A stretch of DNA of 64,000 bases from Photobacterium sp. SKA34 (GCF_000153325.1 NZ_CH724141.1:318982-382981); one strand, 5' to 3'; positions 1-8,433 are shown, counted from the first letter of the stretch. Notes: a model not told the origin generated them from the letters alone. Program-made: numbers and translations.

Positions 1-47
1 CAATACTCAATACTCAATACTCAATACTCAATACTCAATACTCAATA
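1..47. repeat. Heptanucleotide tandem repeat (CAATACT)n
   Basis: Six complete copies of CAATACT followed by a partial copy (CAATA), starting at the first base, so the array probably continues outside the window. The seven-base unit is not a multiple of three, so a change in copy number inside a gene or promoter would shift frame or spacing. No gene can be tied to it from this side. Confidence 0.9.
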
Positions 48-110
48 ACAGGTTAATTAACCCTATCAGCGACAGCAATAAAAACACCACCATAAAGACA
101 GCATTGAACA

Positions 111-373
111 CTAAAAGTCTTTATTCCTTTTTACTGATTGCGTCATGGCAAAATTCAGCCTATTTCTAAGTTCTATTTTCTTTTTTTCTTTACGCTTTTT
201 ACCTCTAAAGCTAAACCACCTTCCAAAACTAGCCATATAGGAAGCCCACCGACAAATTATGGATAAGGTATATAAGAGCCAAACGAATTTTTACCTATCA
301 TGTCACCAAAGGAAGTAAAAACACTTAATGAGAATAAGGCGACAAGATAAAAAACAAGCATTACGTTTGTCAT
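111..373 (-). pseudogene. Small two-TM membrane protein, apparently frameshifted
   Basis: An ATG at 373 follows a good ribosome site (AAGGATATTTAAT). The first frame gives a hydrophobic segment (MTNVMLVFYLVALFSLSVF) and stops at 257-259 after 38 residues. In the next frame, starting just before that stop, a second hydrophobic stretch (FVWLLYTLSII) and a very basic tail (RGKKRKEKKKIELRN) run to a stop at 111-113. One extra A in the five-A run (T run on the + strand, 288-292) joins the halves into an 87-residue protein with two membrane segments and a cytoplasmic basic tail. Family unknown. Either a real frameshift or a homopolymer miscall. Confidence 0.45.
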
Positions 374-813
374 ATTAAATATCCTTATCGAAATTAATAA
401 TTAAAATCGTCTTTTTGTCTCATTAATATACCTATAGCTATCAAGCTGAAAAGGAAGTATTAACTTGTTATAAAAATGTTATCTTTAGCCATAAAAAATA
501 ATGCTGTGCAAACTTATGTGTCGAATTCGCAATAAAAAGACAAGCAGTCTTAAATTCTTTTCTATAGACTCTCATCAATTATAATATCGGCTAAGGGGGA
601 ATAACCTCTTAAAGACATATCAATAAGTGCCTCATTTTAAATAAAATTACATATATACAAATCATTTTAAAACTTTGGTTTACTGTAGTATGGAACACCT
701 ATCAATAGTTAAAAAATTTGATAATCCGCTTCTTTGCACTAGTCGTATAAAGTTAAAAATAAATTTCAATAACACCCTACTTTGAACTTGTTTGAAATGG
801 AAAGCTCAGATTT
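374..813. other. Gene-free AT-rich stretch
   Basis: About 440 bases of AT-rich sequence between the small membrane gene and the terminator of the binding-protein gene. I see no convincing coding frame, RNA gene or repeat. It presumably holds the promoter of the leftward small gene. Confidence 0.4.
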
Positions 814-850
814 AAAAGGCTGCACCTAGCGACAAAGAATGCAGCCTTTT
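814..850 (-). terminator. Rho-independent terminator of the PheC-like gene
   Basis: An 11-bp perfect stem AAAAGGCTGCA/TGCAGCCTTTT with a 15-base loop. It lies directly downstream of the leftward gene that ends at 890; the A-rich left arm gives a U tail in that direction. Confidence 0.8.
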
Positions 851-889
851 GACTTTTAACCTACTTAAAATAGATGCTGAACTTAAATG

Positions 890-1738
890 TTAAAATGGAC
901 AGTACTGAGCCTCTTCTTTATACTTTGTTGTTAGAGATTCTTGATACCACTTTTTCATATTGGCTTTATTTGAATCAATAAAATTATTCATCGCTAGAAT
1001 TATTTCTTCGCCTGACTCTGTTTTATTTGCCATATAAACTTTATATGTCTCTGGGTTATTAATTAAAGCGATACCTAACCCCTTATTACTTAATACTGAA
1101 TCTGGCAATTTAGAGCGATATTGAATTTCAATTGAATCAGTAAACATCACATATGGTGATAATTGATACTTTTTAAAGCAATCAAAAACAGCAAGGTTAC
1201 TTTCTAGAACATTTATCGTTGCTTTTGAAATGATTTCATTTGCAAACTTTTCATTAGTCCCCCCCTTGTTTTCTAATATCGTATTTTCTTTTTTATCAAT
1301 ATCTTTAAAGCTGTTGAATAATTCATCATTATCTTTAGTAAAAACAGCTGCTTTTTGATTTTTTGCCACTGATTTTGATAAATAGAAGTCTTTACTGCGA
1401 TCTTTAGTATATGTAATCCCACCCATTGCTATATCACACTTGCCTGATTTTAAATCATCACTCAAATCTTTCCATGTAGTTCTTGTAAATGCCAAGTTCA
1501 GATTTAAATGCTTAGCAAAATTGGCCGCGACGATTGGTGCAAACCCCTCAAACGTATTTTTCTCGGAATTAAAAGATGTTAATGGCGGGTAATCTCCAGT
1601 TGTACAAACAGTAAGCGTGTTATCCGTAATGGTGTTAAATTGAATATTATTGGATTCAGTTGAAGCATTAGACACCATTGGTGTCGCAATTAGAGATAAT
1701 AAGAATAATTTTTTGATACTCGCACTTACATCGTTCAC
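890..1738 (-). CDS. Periplasmic solute-binding protein, SBP_bac_3 / PheC-like
   Basis: 282 residues starting at a GTG preceded by AGGA at good spacing. Residues 1-25 form a signal peptide ending near SNAS. The mature part is a type II periplasmic binding fold: TVCTTGDYPPLTSF begins the first lobe, GKCDIAMGGITYTKDRSKDF carries the ligand-carboxylate Arg, and GGTNEKFA matches the hinge motif of the cyclohexadienyl dehydratase (PheC) branch. It may therefore be a secreted prephenate/arogenate dehydratase rather than a transport receptor. No ABC permease or ATPase genes adjoin it, which fits a stand-alone enzyme or orphan receptor. Cysteines near both ends could form a disulfide. The family is clear; substrate or activity is inferred. 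Confidence 0.8.
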   Translation of the reverse strand: MNDVSASIKKLFLLSLIATPMVSNASTESNNIQFNTITDNTLTVCTTGDYPPLTSFNSEKNTFEGFAPIVAANFAKHLNLNLAFTRTTWKDLSDDLKSGKCDIAMGGITYTKDRSKDFYLSKSVAKNQKAAVFTKDNDELFNSFKDIDKKENTILENKGGTNEKFANEIISKATINVLESNLAVFDCFKKYQLSPYVMFTDSIEIQYRSKLPDSVLSNKGLGIALINNPETYKVYMANKTESGEEIILAMNNFIDSNKANMKKWYQESLTTKYKEEAQYCPF

Positions 1739-1809
1739 TCAATTGTCCTTAGCAAAAATGCAGTTATAGAATTATAACTGTCAGTCTCCCACTATACATC
1801 ACCTTTGAT

Positions 1810-1968
1810 ATGGTATGTTCCCTAGGCAAACCACTTAAAGAATTAGCAACACCGAATGATGGTGAATTGTTAGGTATTTACCGTGATGCCCTACGTACTT
1901 ATATCATATGGAGTTACCGTTTATATCCGTTGGATTCACGTTAAGGTTTAACACCCAATTCATTTGAA
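1810..1968 (+). other. Unidentified ORF fragment
   Basis: An open frame of 52 codons with protein-like composition in its first part (GKPLKELATPNDGELLGIYR). After a run of four T at 1920-1923 the neighbouring frame reads LYPLDSR and stops, so the piece looks like a 3' remnant of a longer gene. There is no ribosome-binding site and I do not recognise the family. Confidence 0.15.
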
Positions 1969-1983
1969 TAGAAAAAATAATAA

Positions 1984-2017
1984 AAAAGCGATGCTGTATA
2001 GGTAAAGCGTTGCTTTT
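1984..2017 (-). terminator. Terminator of the DUF3955 gene
   Basis: An 11-bp stem AAAAGCGATGC/GCGTTGCTTTT, fully paired when two G-U pairs are allowed, ten bases beyond the stop codon of the leftward DUF3955 gene. Confidence 0.65.
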
Positions 2018-2026
2018 ATTTGAGCC

Positions 2027-2242
2027 TCATACCTTACCTCGTTTTCTGTGTTTCAAGGCGGTATAAATCAAACTCACCAATGCCAATAACTGAAACAGCC
2101 AAAACAGAGGAATAAAACCAAACGATTCAATTAACACACCATTGTCATCGACATAAGAACCTTTATAGGCGTATACAGCCAGACATCCCCATCCGATAAG
2201 GCTCAGAAGGATAGTTATTCTGTATTTACTAATTAATTTCAT
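2027..2242 (-). CDS. DUF3955 family small inner-membrane protein
   Basis: 71 residues, two predicted membrane segments (about 8-26 and 41-62) joined by a loop GSYVDDNGVLIESF, which matches the characteristic G-SYVDE-GVL-E-F signature of DUF3955. The tail KHRKRGKV is basic and should be cytoplasmic. The start has AAGG nine bases upstream. Single-gene unit with its own terminator. Function of the family is unknown. Confidence 0.75.
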   Translation of the reverse strand: MKLISKYRITILLSLIGWGCLAVYAYKGSYVDDNGVLIESFGFIPLFWLFQLLALVSLIYTALKHRKRGKV

Positions 2243-2568
2243 CTGAGTCTACCTTTACATACTCACTCAAGCGAAACTCAATTTGGATTATGTATACCTT
2301 ATCCAATCTACTTTAAAAAGTATGCTAACTCAGTCCCGAAAGAATCGCGTAGTGATCACACAGTTTATGTAGATGACTAACTCGCTTTTGGACAGAAATG
2401 AGTTAGACAGTTTACTATATTAAGACTGCACGAAATTAGGAAAGCAAAGTAACCCCCTGTTAATATATGAGCAACGCAACATCGAAGCTCCCGCAACCAC
2501 CACCTTAAACACCTAAACCAAAGACAAACCTACAACGCCGAATGTAATAAACCATGTTGATTACTTTG
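2243..2568. other. Gene-free stretch
   Basis: About 330 bases between two leftward genes. I see no coding frame or strong hairpin. It probably holds the DUF3955 promoter and the 3' end of the DUF2971 transcript. Confidence 0.4.
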
Positions 2569-3198
2569 TTATAAACAACTGATTATACGGCAATATTTCT
2601 TTATCTTTTTAGATTTAATAATAATAGGTTGAATATTATCCTTAGTAGATAACCAAATACTTCTCACCTCTTTTTGGTAAGAATATTCGTTTTCTTTAAT
2701 CAATGCTGGATGTACTCCGGAATCAAAGTCATGTGGCATTCGGCGAGACTGATACTTGCACTTATAACTACCTTGATACAAACCTTTATGCTTTAGTGAT
2801 TTACTGATACATTTTAAAAAGTTTTCAGGCTGTTCAATGGCCACACATGAATCATATCCAAAGTCTCTCATTGCAGACTCATCAAACTCGTAAGTTGTAC
2901 AGTAAATATAGAAATCAGGACTAGTTTGAGGTTTTTCTAACGTAAGCCCTGATATATTTAATGTTGCGTCTTCCTCTAACTTGAAAAAAGACTTAGTAAA
3001 CTCTGGCTGATTAGCAGTAGACCAACAAGCTTGATCTACGCCCATGTATGTTGATTTAGTTCCTTCTTTATTATCACCAATTTCTTGTCCATGCTTTTCT
3101 TCATCTCGAAATTCATACAAAGTACCAATCCTCAATGAACCCTGCTCTACTAGCAGCTTCGCATGCTCTTTTTTCATATATTTATATAGAACACCCAT
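2569..3198 (-). CDS. DUF2971 domain-containing protein
   Basis: 209 residues. The opening MGVLYKYMKKEHAKLLVEQG followed by LRIGTLYEFRDEEKHG is the classic start of DUF2971 proteins (a K-Y-x-x-x-E/H block, then a L-x-x-x-x-L-x-F-x-D-x-x-E block). Later conserved parts include YIYCTTYEFDES and YSYQKEVRSIWLS. It is soluble with no signal peptide, so cytoplasmic. The ribosome site AAGGTGA lies five bases before the ATG. Members are often found next to phage-defence or mobile genes, but none are visible here. Biochemical function unknown. Confidence 0.75.
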   Translation of the reverse strand: MGVLYKYMKKEHAKLLVEQGSLRIGTLYEFRDEEKHGQEIGDNKEGTKSTYMGVDQACWSTANQPEFTKSFFKLEEDATLNISGLTLEKPQTSPDFYIYCTTYEFDESAMRDFGYDSCVAIEQPENFLKCISKSLKHKGLYQGSYKCKYQSRRMPHDFDSGVHPALIKENEYSYQKEVRSIWLSTKDNIQPIIIKSKKIKKYCRIISCL

Positions 3199-3621
3199 AT
3201 TTCACCTTTTAGCTTATAACAATTTATTAGTAGGATAATTGCCCGATTTTATCACTCGAATATATTCATAATAACAAATTTTTTCATTTAATATCAACAA
3301 GTTAAATTGTCAATCAAAGATAAAAATGGGCACTATTCCGTATAAATCACACTAAGTGACTCATAATGGAGTGGATGATTTATTAAGTGATGAAAGAGAG
3401 CAAATCGAAAATTGTCAGCAAGTGTAATATTTCGAGGCACTGATTAGTTTCTATATAAGAAGTATGGGATACGCTTCTAACACGTTTTGGGGCAAATACG
3501 AGTTAGCAAGAAAGCTAACCCATTGAATAGTTAACTCATCGTGATCATCGACTTGCTTCACAACCCAATAACAGGTAGAAATACGCACAGCGATTTTCAT
3601 CTTATATAGGTTGTTTACAAC
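3199..3621. other. Intergenic region between divergent genes
   Basis: About 420 bases, AT-rich at the left end. It should carry promoters for DUF2971 (leftward) and the nitroreductase (rightward). A 49-codon leftward frame (3451-3600) and a short rightward fragment near 3370-3427 have no recognisable product. Confidence 0.35.
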
Positions 3622-4413
3622 ATGATCGATACACCTGAAAAAGAACGCACTGGGTCTAGTTCACCAGCGTCTTTACCATTAACAACATCGTCCAAAGCCG
3701 AACAATATGCCGAATTGGTGCATAGCCGTCGTTCGGTACGTAAATATGATGCATACAGTGCTTTCGATCATGAAGCGGTAACCCGTGCACTTAATCTCGC
3801 CACCTTGTCCCCTAACAGTTCAAACATGCAATTGTGGCAATTTCATCGTGTTGTCAGTGATGATAAACGCGAACAACTGGCAAAGCTGTGTATGGGGCAA
3901 AATGCGGCAAAAACGGCACGCGAGTTAATTGTTATCACCACTACGCCTTATAAGTGGAAACAGCGTGCGAAAATGAATGCGGCACAAATTCGAGATGCCT
4001 TTAATGGCCGTGAAGATGCTACGTCTAAACGCGCTGTTAAATATTATGAAAAGCTGATCCCGTTTTTATACCGTAACGATCGCTTTGGTATCATGGGCGC
4101 TATTCGTAAGGTAATTGTGGCGTATTTAGGGCGTAAAAAGCCGATGGTACGTGAAGTGAGTAAGGCGGATTTACGTGTGTGCCTACATAAAAGCACATCC
4201 CTTGCGGCGATGACCTTTATGACGGCAATGCGCGCGGAAGGTTACGATACCTGCCCAATGGAAGGTTTTGATTCTAAGCGTGTTAAGCAACTGCTTGGTT
4301 TAAACCCTAAAGATGAAATCACTATGATTATTGGTTGTGGCCCTCGCGCTGAAGACGGCATTTATGGCGACCGCCATCGTGTAGACAACAGCGAAGTAAT
4401 TATTAAGCACTGA
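3622..4413 (+). CDS. Nitroreductase-family FMN oxidoreductase
   Basis: 263 residues, soluble. HSRRSVRKYDAYSAFD is the family's N-terminal FMN-binding S-x-R-x-R block, LATLSPNSSNMQLWQF the following S-P-S-x-x-N-x-Q-x-W helix, and the C-terminal EGYDTCPMEGFD plus MIIGCGPRAEDGIYGDRHR the expected second FMN site and end. An unusually long insert (about residues 130-180, rich in Lys/Arg/Tyr) separates these halves. The family reduces nitro groups, quinones or flavins with NAD(P)H; the substrate here is unknown. It is monocistronic with its own terminator. Confidence 0.85.
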   Translation: MIDTPEKERTGSSSPASLPLTTSSKAEQYAELVHSRRSVRKYDAYSAFDHEAVTRALNLATLSPNSSNMQLWQFHRVVSDDKREQLAKLCMGQNAAKTARELIVITTTPYKWKQRAKMNAAQIRDAFNGREDATSKRAVKYYEKLIPFLYRNDRFGIMGAIRKVIVAYLGRKKPMVREVSKADLRVCLHKSTSLAAMTFMTAMRAEGYDTCPMEGFDSKRVKQLLGLNPKDEITMIIGCGPRAEDGIYGDRHRVDNSEVIIKH

Positions 4414-4430
4414 TCCCTTGCCTAGCAATG

Positions 4431-4462
4431 TGGCGGAATGAATTAGTCTTCCGCCATTTTTT
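4431..4462 (+). terminator. Terminator of the nitroreductase gene
   Basis: Perfect 8-bp stem TGGCGGAA/TTCCGCCA with a 10-base loop followed by six T, 18 bases after the stop codon. Confidence 0.9.
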
Positions 4463-4499
4463 CTCACCTTTTGCTCTTCCTCATCACAATAATTACTTG

Positions 4500-4616
4500 C
4501 TATACACCACAAAGAATCACGCCTACCGGTAAGGGCATACACTTAGGCGATGTTTTATCTGGGGTTAAGCTACAAGCCGACAGAAATAAGCAAGATATGA
4601 GTAGTAGTAGTTTCAT
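4500..4616 (-). CDS. Tiny putative lipoprotein (38 aa)
   Basis: ATG at 4616 to TAG at 4500-4502. The product starts MKLLLLISCLFLSACSLTPD, a compact but textbook type II signal peptide with lipobox LSAC. The mature part is only about 24 residues, with two further Cys and several Pro. The ribosome site is weak. Many marine gammaproteobacteria encode such mini-lipoproteins and annotation pipelines skip them. It could also be the remnant of a longer lipoprotein, since its 3' end lies close to the nitroreductase terminator. Confidence 0.45.
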   Translation of the reverse strand: MKLLLLISCLFLSACSLTPDKTSPKCMPLPVGVILCGV

Positions 4617-4918
4617 GGTTAATGCGCGCTTTTTGTAATTGAATGGTGTTTTATCTAAAACGACTTCATTTAAAAAGCACTTGAATATAGCGCATAAATA
4701 TCTTGTTACAGTTACCTATTAGTTCTGCATGCTGTTCATCTTAGATACAGAAAACTCACAAGTAATTATATTATAAGTAAGGTTTTTATTACTTTGAGCC
4801 AATTTTGGAACTCATTAATAACTGTTATGCGTTACTTTCTAATACCTTTTATTCACGCTAACAAGGTTATGTGTTGATGTTACGATTATTAGCTGTTGCT
4901 TCATCACTGTTCATTACA
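4617..4918. other. Gene-free stretch
   Basis: About 300 bases with no supported gene. It holds the presumed promoter of the tiny lipoprotein and the 3' flank of the EAL gene. Confidence 0.35.
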
Positions 4919-5659
4919 TTAGTGTAAATGAAACTCCTCTAGTTCAGATTGCTCCTTAGGGTATGAAATATAATAACCCTGTAACTTAACATTATGATTT
5001 TTTATGAGCTGATAAATGTATTGGCTCTCAATCCCCTCAAGAACAACGTCGGTGTTCTGGTTAGCAAGTTGCTTAACAAAATGTGATAAATGGCTACTTT
5101 CGTAATCTGCATGTATGTATGATTTATCCATTTTCACCACATCCCAATTTATCAGCCCTAACCAGAATAGATGTTTGCTGCAGTTGTGGTAGAAGTCATC
5201 AAACCAGAGCTTCATCCCTTTATCCTGCAAACGTGAAATGTTTTCAGATATCGTTAACAACTTTGATACTTGATTAACTTCAATATCAAACTCCGTTATT
5301 TCAAGAGCAATGGGCATTTGAGATTTTGATAATAATTTACCAACGAAGTATTTATCTAATAAACATGAGATAGGCATATTATAAGAGATTAAAGGTACAT
5401 TATCAGAGTACAGAGATTTAAAATGTCCTATTTGCTGCAAACAAATATCTTTAATAATTGATATTGAGTGAGAACAAAAGAAAACCTCATTATCAATAGT
5501 AATATCTGAGTGTATTTTTACCGTTGATAAACATTCAAAAGCATATATTTTAGATTTACATGTTTCAGTTATTGGCTGAAGCTTAAAGTCTAAACATGCT
5601 AATATATTTTCTTTATCATCTATTACCAAACAACCTTTTTTATTTTTTTTTACTCTCAT
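4919..5659 (-). CDS. EAL-domain protein (probable c-di-GMP phosphodiesterase or degenerate binder)
   Basis: 246 residues, a single cytoplasmic EAL domain with almost no N-terminal extension. In order: LDFKLQPI (usual F-Q-P-I), ECL in place of EAL at residues 42-44, SYNMPISCLL, ALEITE, LWFDDF, VVKMDKSYI, VVLEGIES and LQGYYISYP. The metal-binding Glu, Asn, Glu, Asp-Asp, the Lys, the later Glu and Gln are thus recognisable, but the DDFGTG loop 6 reads DDFYHNCS, a loop important for dimerisation and Mg binding. Hydrolysis of c-di-GMP is plausible but uncertain; binding without catalysis is an alternative. Ribosome site AAGG six bases before ATG. Divergent from the winged-helix regulator at 6145. 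Confidence 0.8.
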   Translation of the reverse strand: MRVKKNKKGCLVIDDKENILACLDFKLQPITETCKSKIYAFECLSTVKIHSDITIDNEVFFCSHSISIIKDICLQQIGHFKSLYSDNVPLISYNMPISCLLDKYFVGKLLSKSQMPIALEITEFDIEVNQVSKLLTISENISRLQDKGMKLWFDDFYHNCSKHLFWLGLINWDVVKMDKSYIHADYESSHLSHFVKQLANQNTDVVLEGIESQYIYQLIKNHNVKLQGYYISYPKEQSELEEFHLH

Positions 5660-6144
5660 GGTGAGCCTTAATAAAGTTTTGATGTAAATTTATAAATTAA
5701 ACTTATATATCATCATGATTATTAACCTTTGTTTAATTTACATACCTTTCCACTAAAACACCTAATATTGAGCAAACAACCACAACACAATCGTAACACA
5801 TCATACAAAAAAACATAAAAAATACATAAAAAACACATAGAAACAAAACCAACAAAAACATTTAAAACAATAACTTAATGATAAAGTTAATTTTTTACTT
5901 TTAAATGTTAGATAATTATCTATTTAAAACCCCTTATCTTCTAAAGAAAGTAACAGGTATTCTACCTCTTATTAGTTTTCACTTTAATTCTATAAAAAAA
6001 TCATACCAGTTTAATATTAATTGCTTTTTCGTTGTTATTAATAATTATAGATTTATTATTTTTATTGTTGTAACATGCTTTCCCACTAAAATTACGCCTT
6101 ATTTATCTCGTCATTATTATATAATTACAATGAGAGAGTTTTTC
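5660..6144. other. Divergent promoter region, very AT-rich
   Basis: About 485 bases between the EAL gene and the membrane regulator, with runs of A and repeated ACAAAAAAAC-like tracts near 5800-5860 that would bend DNA and attract H-NS. Although an open frame runs through 5905-6144, its composition is not protein-like and it lacks a ribosome site. Confidence 0.45.
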
Positions 6145-6948
6145 ATGGATAAAAAAATTTACCAAATACACAACTTAACTTATGATCCTGTAGTTCGACG
6201 TCTATCATCTAATGATGGTAAAAATGCATTTTTGACACCTAAGGAAGCTTGTGTACTAACAATATTACTTGAAGCAAAAGATCAATGTATAAATAAAGAA
6301 GTGCTTTTTTGTGGTTGCTGGGGAGAAACTATTGTAACAGAGCAATCTTTAACCAATATTATTTCTAAATTAAGAAAAATATTAAAATCAGTTTGTGGTG
6401 ATCTCATTACTATTAGTACAGTTATTAAGGAGGGTTACATACTAGAAATCCTTCCTGAAACTAAAATAGAAGATGTTTCCGATGAAAATTTAGTAAAAGA
6501 ACAATGTTGCAAGCCAGCAACACATACTATGTCTACAGATAAAAAAAGATACATTATTTGCTCTATATTTTTCGCTTCCTTTTTAATGATAATAAGTATC
6601 TATACATACTATGCTCGTAAATCCCCTTTTTTTTTAGATAAGCAAGAATACAATATCACTAAAAATATAAATAAAAGTCGCTTTTATCTACAGTCAATGA
6701 CAAAGAAACGTAATGCTTCCGATCCATTATTCGATGCGCTTGCGGCGACTATTCCTACTGATTGTAATTTAGATTTATTCGTAAGGATCTATCAATCAAT
6801 AGACGCTCCAGAAAAAGAAGGAATGAGTATTTTTCTCGTAAATAGCGACAATCAATATGCAAATTTTTATTTATCTGACTATAAAATGGAAGAGAAATTT
6901 GTATCTCTAAAGGCATATTTAACCGAAGGTCATGGGCTGTGCATTTAA
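6145..6948 (+). CDS. Membrane-anchored winged-helix regulator (ToxR/CadC type)
   Basis: 267 residues from the ATG at 6145, chosen because AGAGAG lies just upstream and the DNA-binding domain begins there. Residues 5-110 are an OmpR-type winged helix (FLTPKEACVLTILLEA, then TEQSLTNIISKLRKIL as recognition region, then a wing ending EGYILEI). A single membrane helix lies at about 134-155 (IICSIFFASFLMIISIYTYY), followed by a ~110-residue periplasmic domain with two Cys (TDCNLDLF and the GLCI terminus) that could form a redox-sensitive disulfide. The architecture is that of ToxR, TfoS and CadC, which bind DNA from the membrane. Its 3' end overlaps the next reading frame by ten bases, as in toxRS. 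Target genes and signal are unknown. Confidence 0.8.
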   Translation: MDKKIYQIHNLTYDPVVRRLSSNDGKNAFLTPKEACVLTILLEAKDQCINKEVLFCGCWGETIVTEQSLTNIISKLRKILKSVCGDLITISTVIKEGYILEILPETKIEDVSDENLVKEQCCKPATHTMSTDKKRYIICSIFFASFLMIISIYTYYARKSPFFLDKQEYNITKNINKSRFYLQSMTKKRNASDPLFDALAATIPTDCNLDLFVRIYQSIDAPEKEGMSIFLVNSDNQYANFYLSDYKMEEKFVSLKAYLTEGHGLCI

Positions 6949-7296
6949 TCATCACACTGTTAATTCCCTTGATACTGTCGATAGCCATTTTATCTAATAA
7001 TTTCATAATATTATGAGCATTAAAACTGGCACTGTGACTCAATCAAAACAAGTTTTATGTCTGAGTCATTTAAACAATATCTATCTATTGCTAAACATAT
7101 GCCCATTTCATTTTACTCAGATGATCATTTTACAATTAGAGAGATGAGCGGCGTAACGACAAAAGTAGGTACTGTTGAAAATATAAAAGTGACTTATACA
7201 AGAACATACGAAAAATCATTCAGCAACCTGATACTGAATATCGAAGAGGTTATTTTCAATAAACCTCACTCAGACAATATCATTAACAACGATTAG
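6939..7296 (+). pseudogene. ToxS-like membrane partner, interrupted
   Basis: A GTG at 6939, with GAAGG nine bases upstream and overlapping the regulator's stop, opens a frame encoding one membrane helix (HLIITLLIPLILSIAILSNN) that ends at a TGA (7014-7016). A different frame, open from 7024, continues with NWHCDSIKTSF and a periplasmic-looking domain of about 80 residues ending at 7296. Together they give the expected layout of a small partner of a ToxR-type regulator (one N-terminal TM plus a periplasmic domain). Both the TGA and a frame change separate the halves, so at least two lesions or errors are needed. A shorter product starting at the ATG 7057 (79 residues) would lack the membrane anchor. 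Confidence 0.45.
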
Positions 7297-7518
7297 GCTA
7301 GTTATAACAATATGAGAATTAGTTACAAAATTAGACTAAAAGATAATACGTTATTTTTTCTCAACAAAAATAAAAGTGAAATCCATAACTTTGTATGTTT
7401 TAAAGTGTAAATTTAGTCAGTCATGTCTCATAGTTTCTCGCTCTATAAGGAAGTTTACCTCTACTATCATCTTCCAAAATAAACCATACAAGGGAAAATG
7501 CTTGTAATCTGCCCTATA

Positions 7519-8433
7519 TTATCGATTCGCAATAACAAAATGCTCAAGTTTTAAAATATGATGCTCTGGCAGCGTTCTACCTACGGGTGTGAAATAAACG
7601 GTATTTAAGTCTGCCAGCGTCATATTTTCTTCAAGTGAAAAGCCATGTTGTGACAGTAAGTTATCAATCTCTTGTGCAGTAAACAGTGATACCCAAGGTT
7701 CGCCAACTTTCGCTGATAGCGATTTAATCATTTCCGCCCTTTTACTTGCCTTCGGATACCCTTTGCCAAAACAGGCTGAAGGATCATCATCTAGGTTTTT
7801 ATCAACATACGATAAAAAGAAAGTTGAATGATTATTGGTCGTTAGTTCTGCAGCTTGCGCTATCGTTAGCGAAAGTGCAGCTTTCGAAATGTATTGTGAT
7901 ACCCCTTCAAGGGTAAACAGCGTTGCTTTAGTTCGATCAAAGCCTGCTAACAATAGTCGCTCTGAGATTAACTGATGATTAAAATCGACACTAACATATG
8001 TCACATTTTCTATATTTGGAACTGCTTGAGTTAGCTTAGTACGCTTTCTCTCTTGAACATCAGGTTGGTCGACTTCAAATACTTTAACCTGAGTGGGTAA
8101 ATCTAACCGGTGTGCTCGAGTATCGTACCCTGCCCCTAAAATAACATATTGCTCTATGCCATTCGCCACGGACTTTTTAACTAAATCATCAATGAATCGA
8201 GTACGAGAGATAAGGTGTTCATGAAAGCCTGGCATAAACTGTTCGGTTAACCAAACAGCGAATGGATGCCCCATTAGTTTGATTAATCCCGCACCGAAAA
8301 CAAACCGCTCAGCATAGGGATCAGAAATAATACGCTTATTTGGTGGCGCTAATGTTTCTATTAGGCGCTGTTTAGCAACACCTTGCGCTGTCCCGTCTTT
8401 TTTAAACATAGTCTGACTCATTGCCTCATCCAA
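7519..8433 (-). CDS. SAM-dependent methyltransferase, LCMT family
   Basis: 304 residues. Landmarks of the bacterial leucine-carboxyl-methyltransferase-like family (PF04072/TIGR00027): RIISDPYAERFV near the N-terminus, ISRTRFIDD, the SAM-binding YVILGAGYDTRAHRL, the acidic VFEVDQPDVQERKR, and LFTLEGVSQYIS. Soluble, cytoplasmic. In this family the substrate is usually a carboxylate or hydroxyl of a small molecule or polyketide; no biosynthetic genes adjoin, so the substrate is unknown. A second ATG four codons in (8421) is an alternative start; neither has a strong ribosome site. Confidence 0.85.
   Translation of the reverse strand: MDEAMSQTMFKKDGTAQGVAKQRLIETLAPPNKRIISDPYAERFVFGAGLIKLMGHPFAVWLTEQFMPGFHEHLISRTRFIDDLVKKSVANGIEQYVILGAGYDTRAHRLDLPTQVKVFEVDQPDVQERKRTKLTQAVPNIENVTYVSVDFNHQLISERLLLAGFDRTKATLFTLEGVSQYISKAALSLTIAQAAELTTNNHSTFFLSYVDKNLDDDPSACFGKGYPKASKRAEMIKSLSAKVGEPWVSLFTAQEIDNLLSQHGFSLEENMTLADLNTVYFTPVGRTLPEHHILKLEHFVIANR

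Noticed and set aside
890..1738. Part of an ABC transport operon
   Set aside because: No permease or ATPase gene adjoins, and the gene has its own terminator; the GGTNE motif points to a PheC-like enzyme instead.
3451..3600. 49-codon leftward frame upstream of the nitroreductase
   Set aside because: No ribosome site, no recognisable motif, and it overlaps the expected nitroreductase promoter.
5905..6144. N-terminal extension of the winged-helix regulator
   Set aside because: The encoded residues are AT-driven and hydrophobic without family likeness, while the ATG at 6145 has a good ribosome site at the domain's proper start.
6755..7042. Leftward 95-codon frame opposite the regulator's 3' end
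   Set aside because: It is antisense to the regulator and its partner and has no known motif; overlap with two real coding segments makes it improbable.
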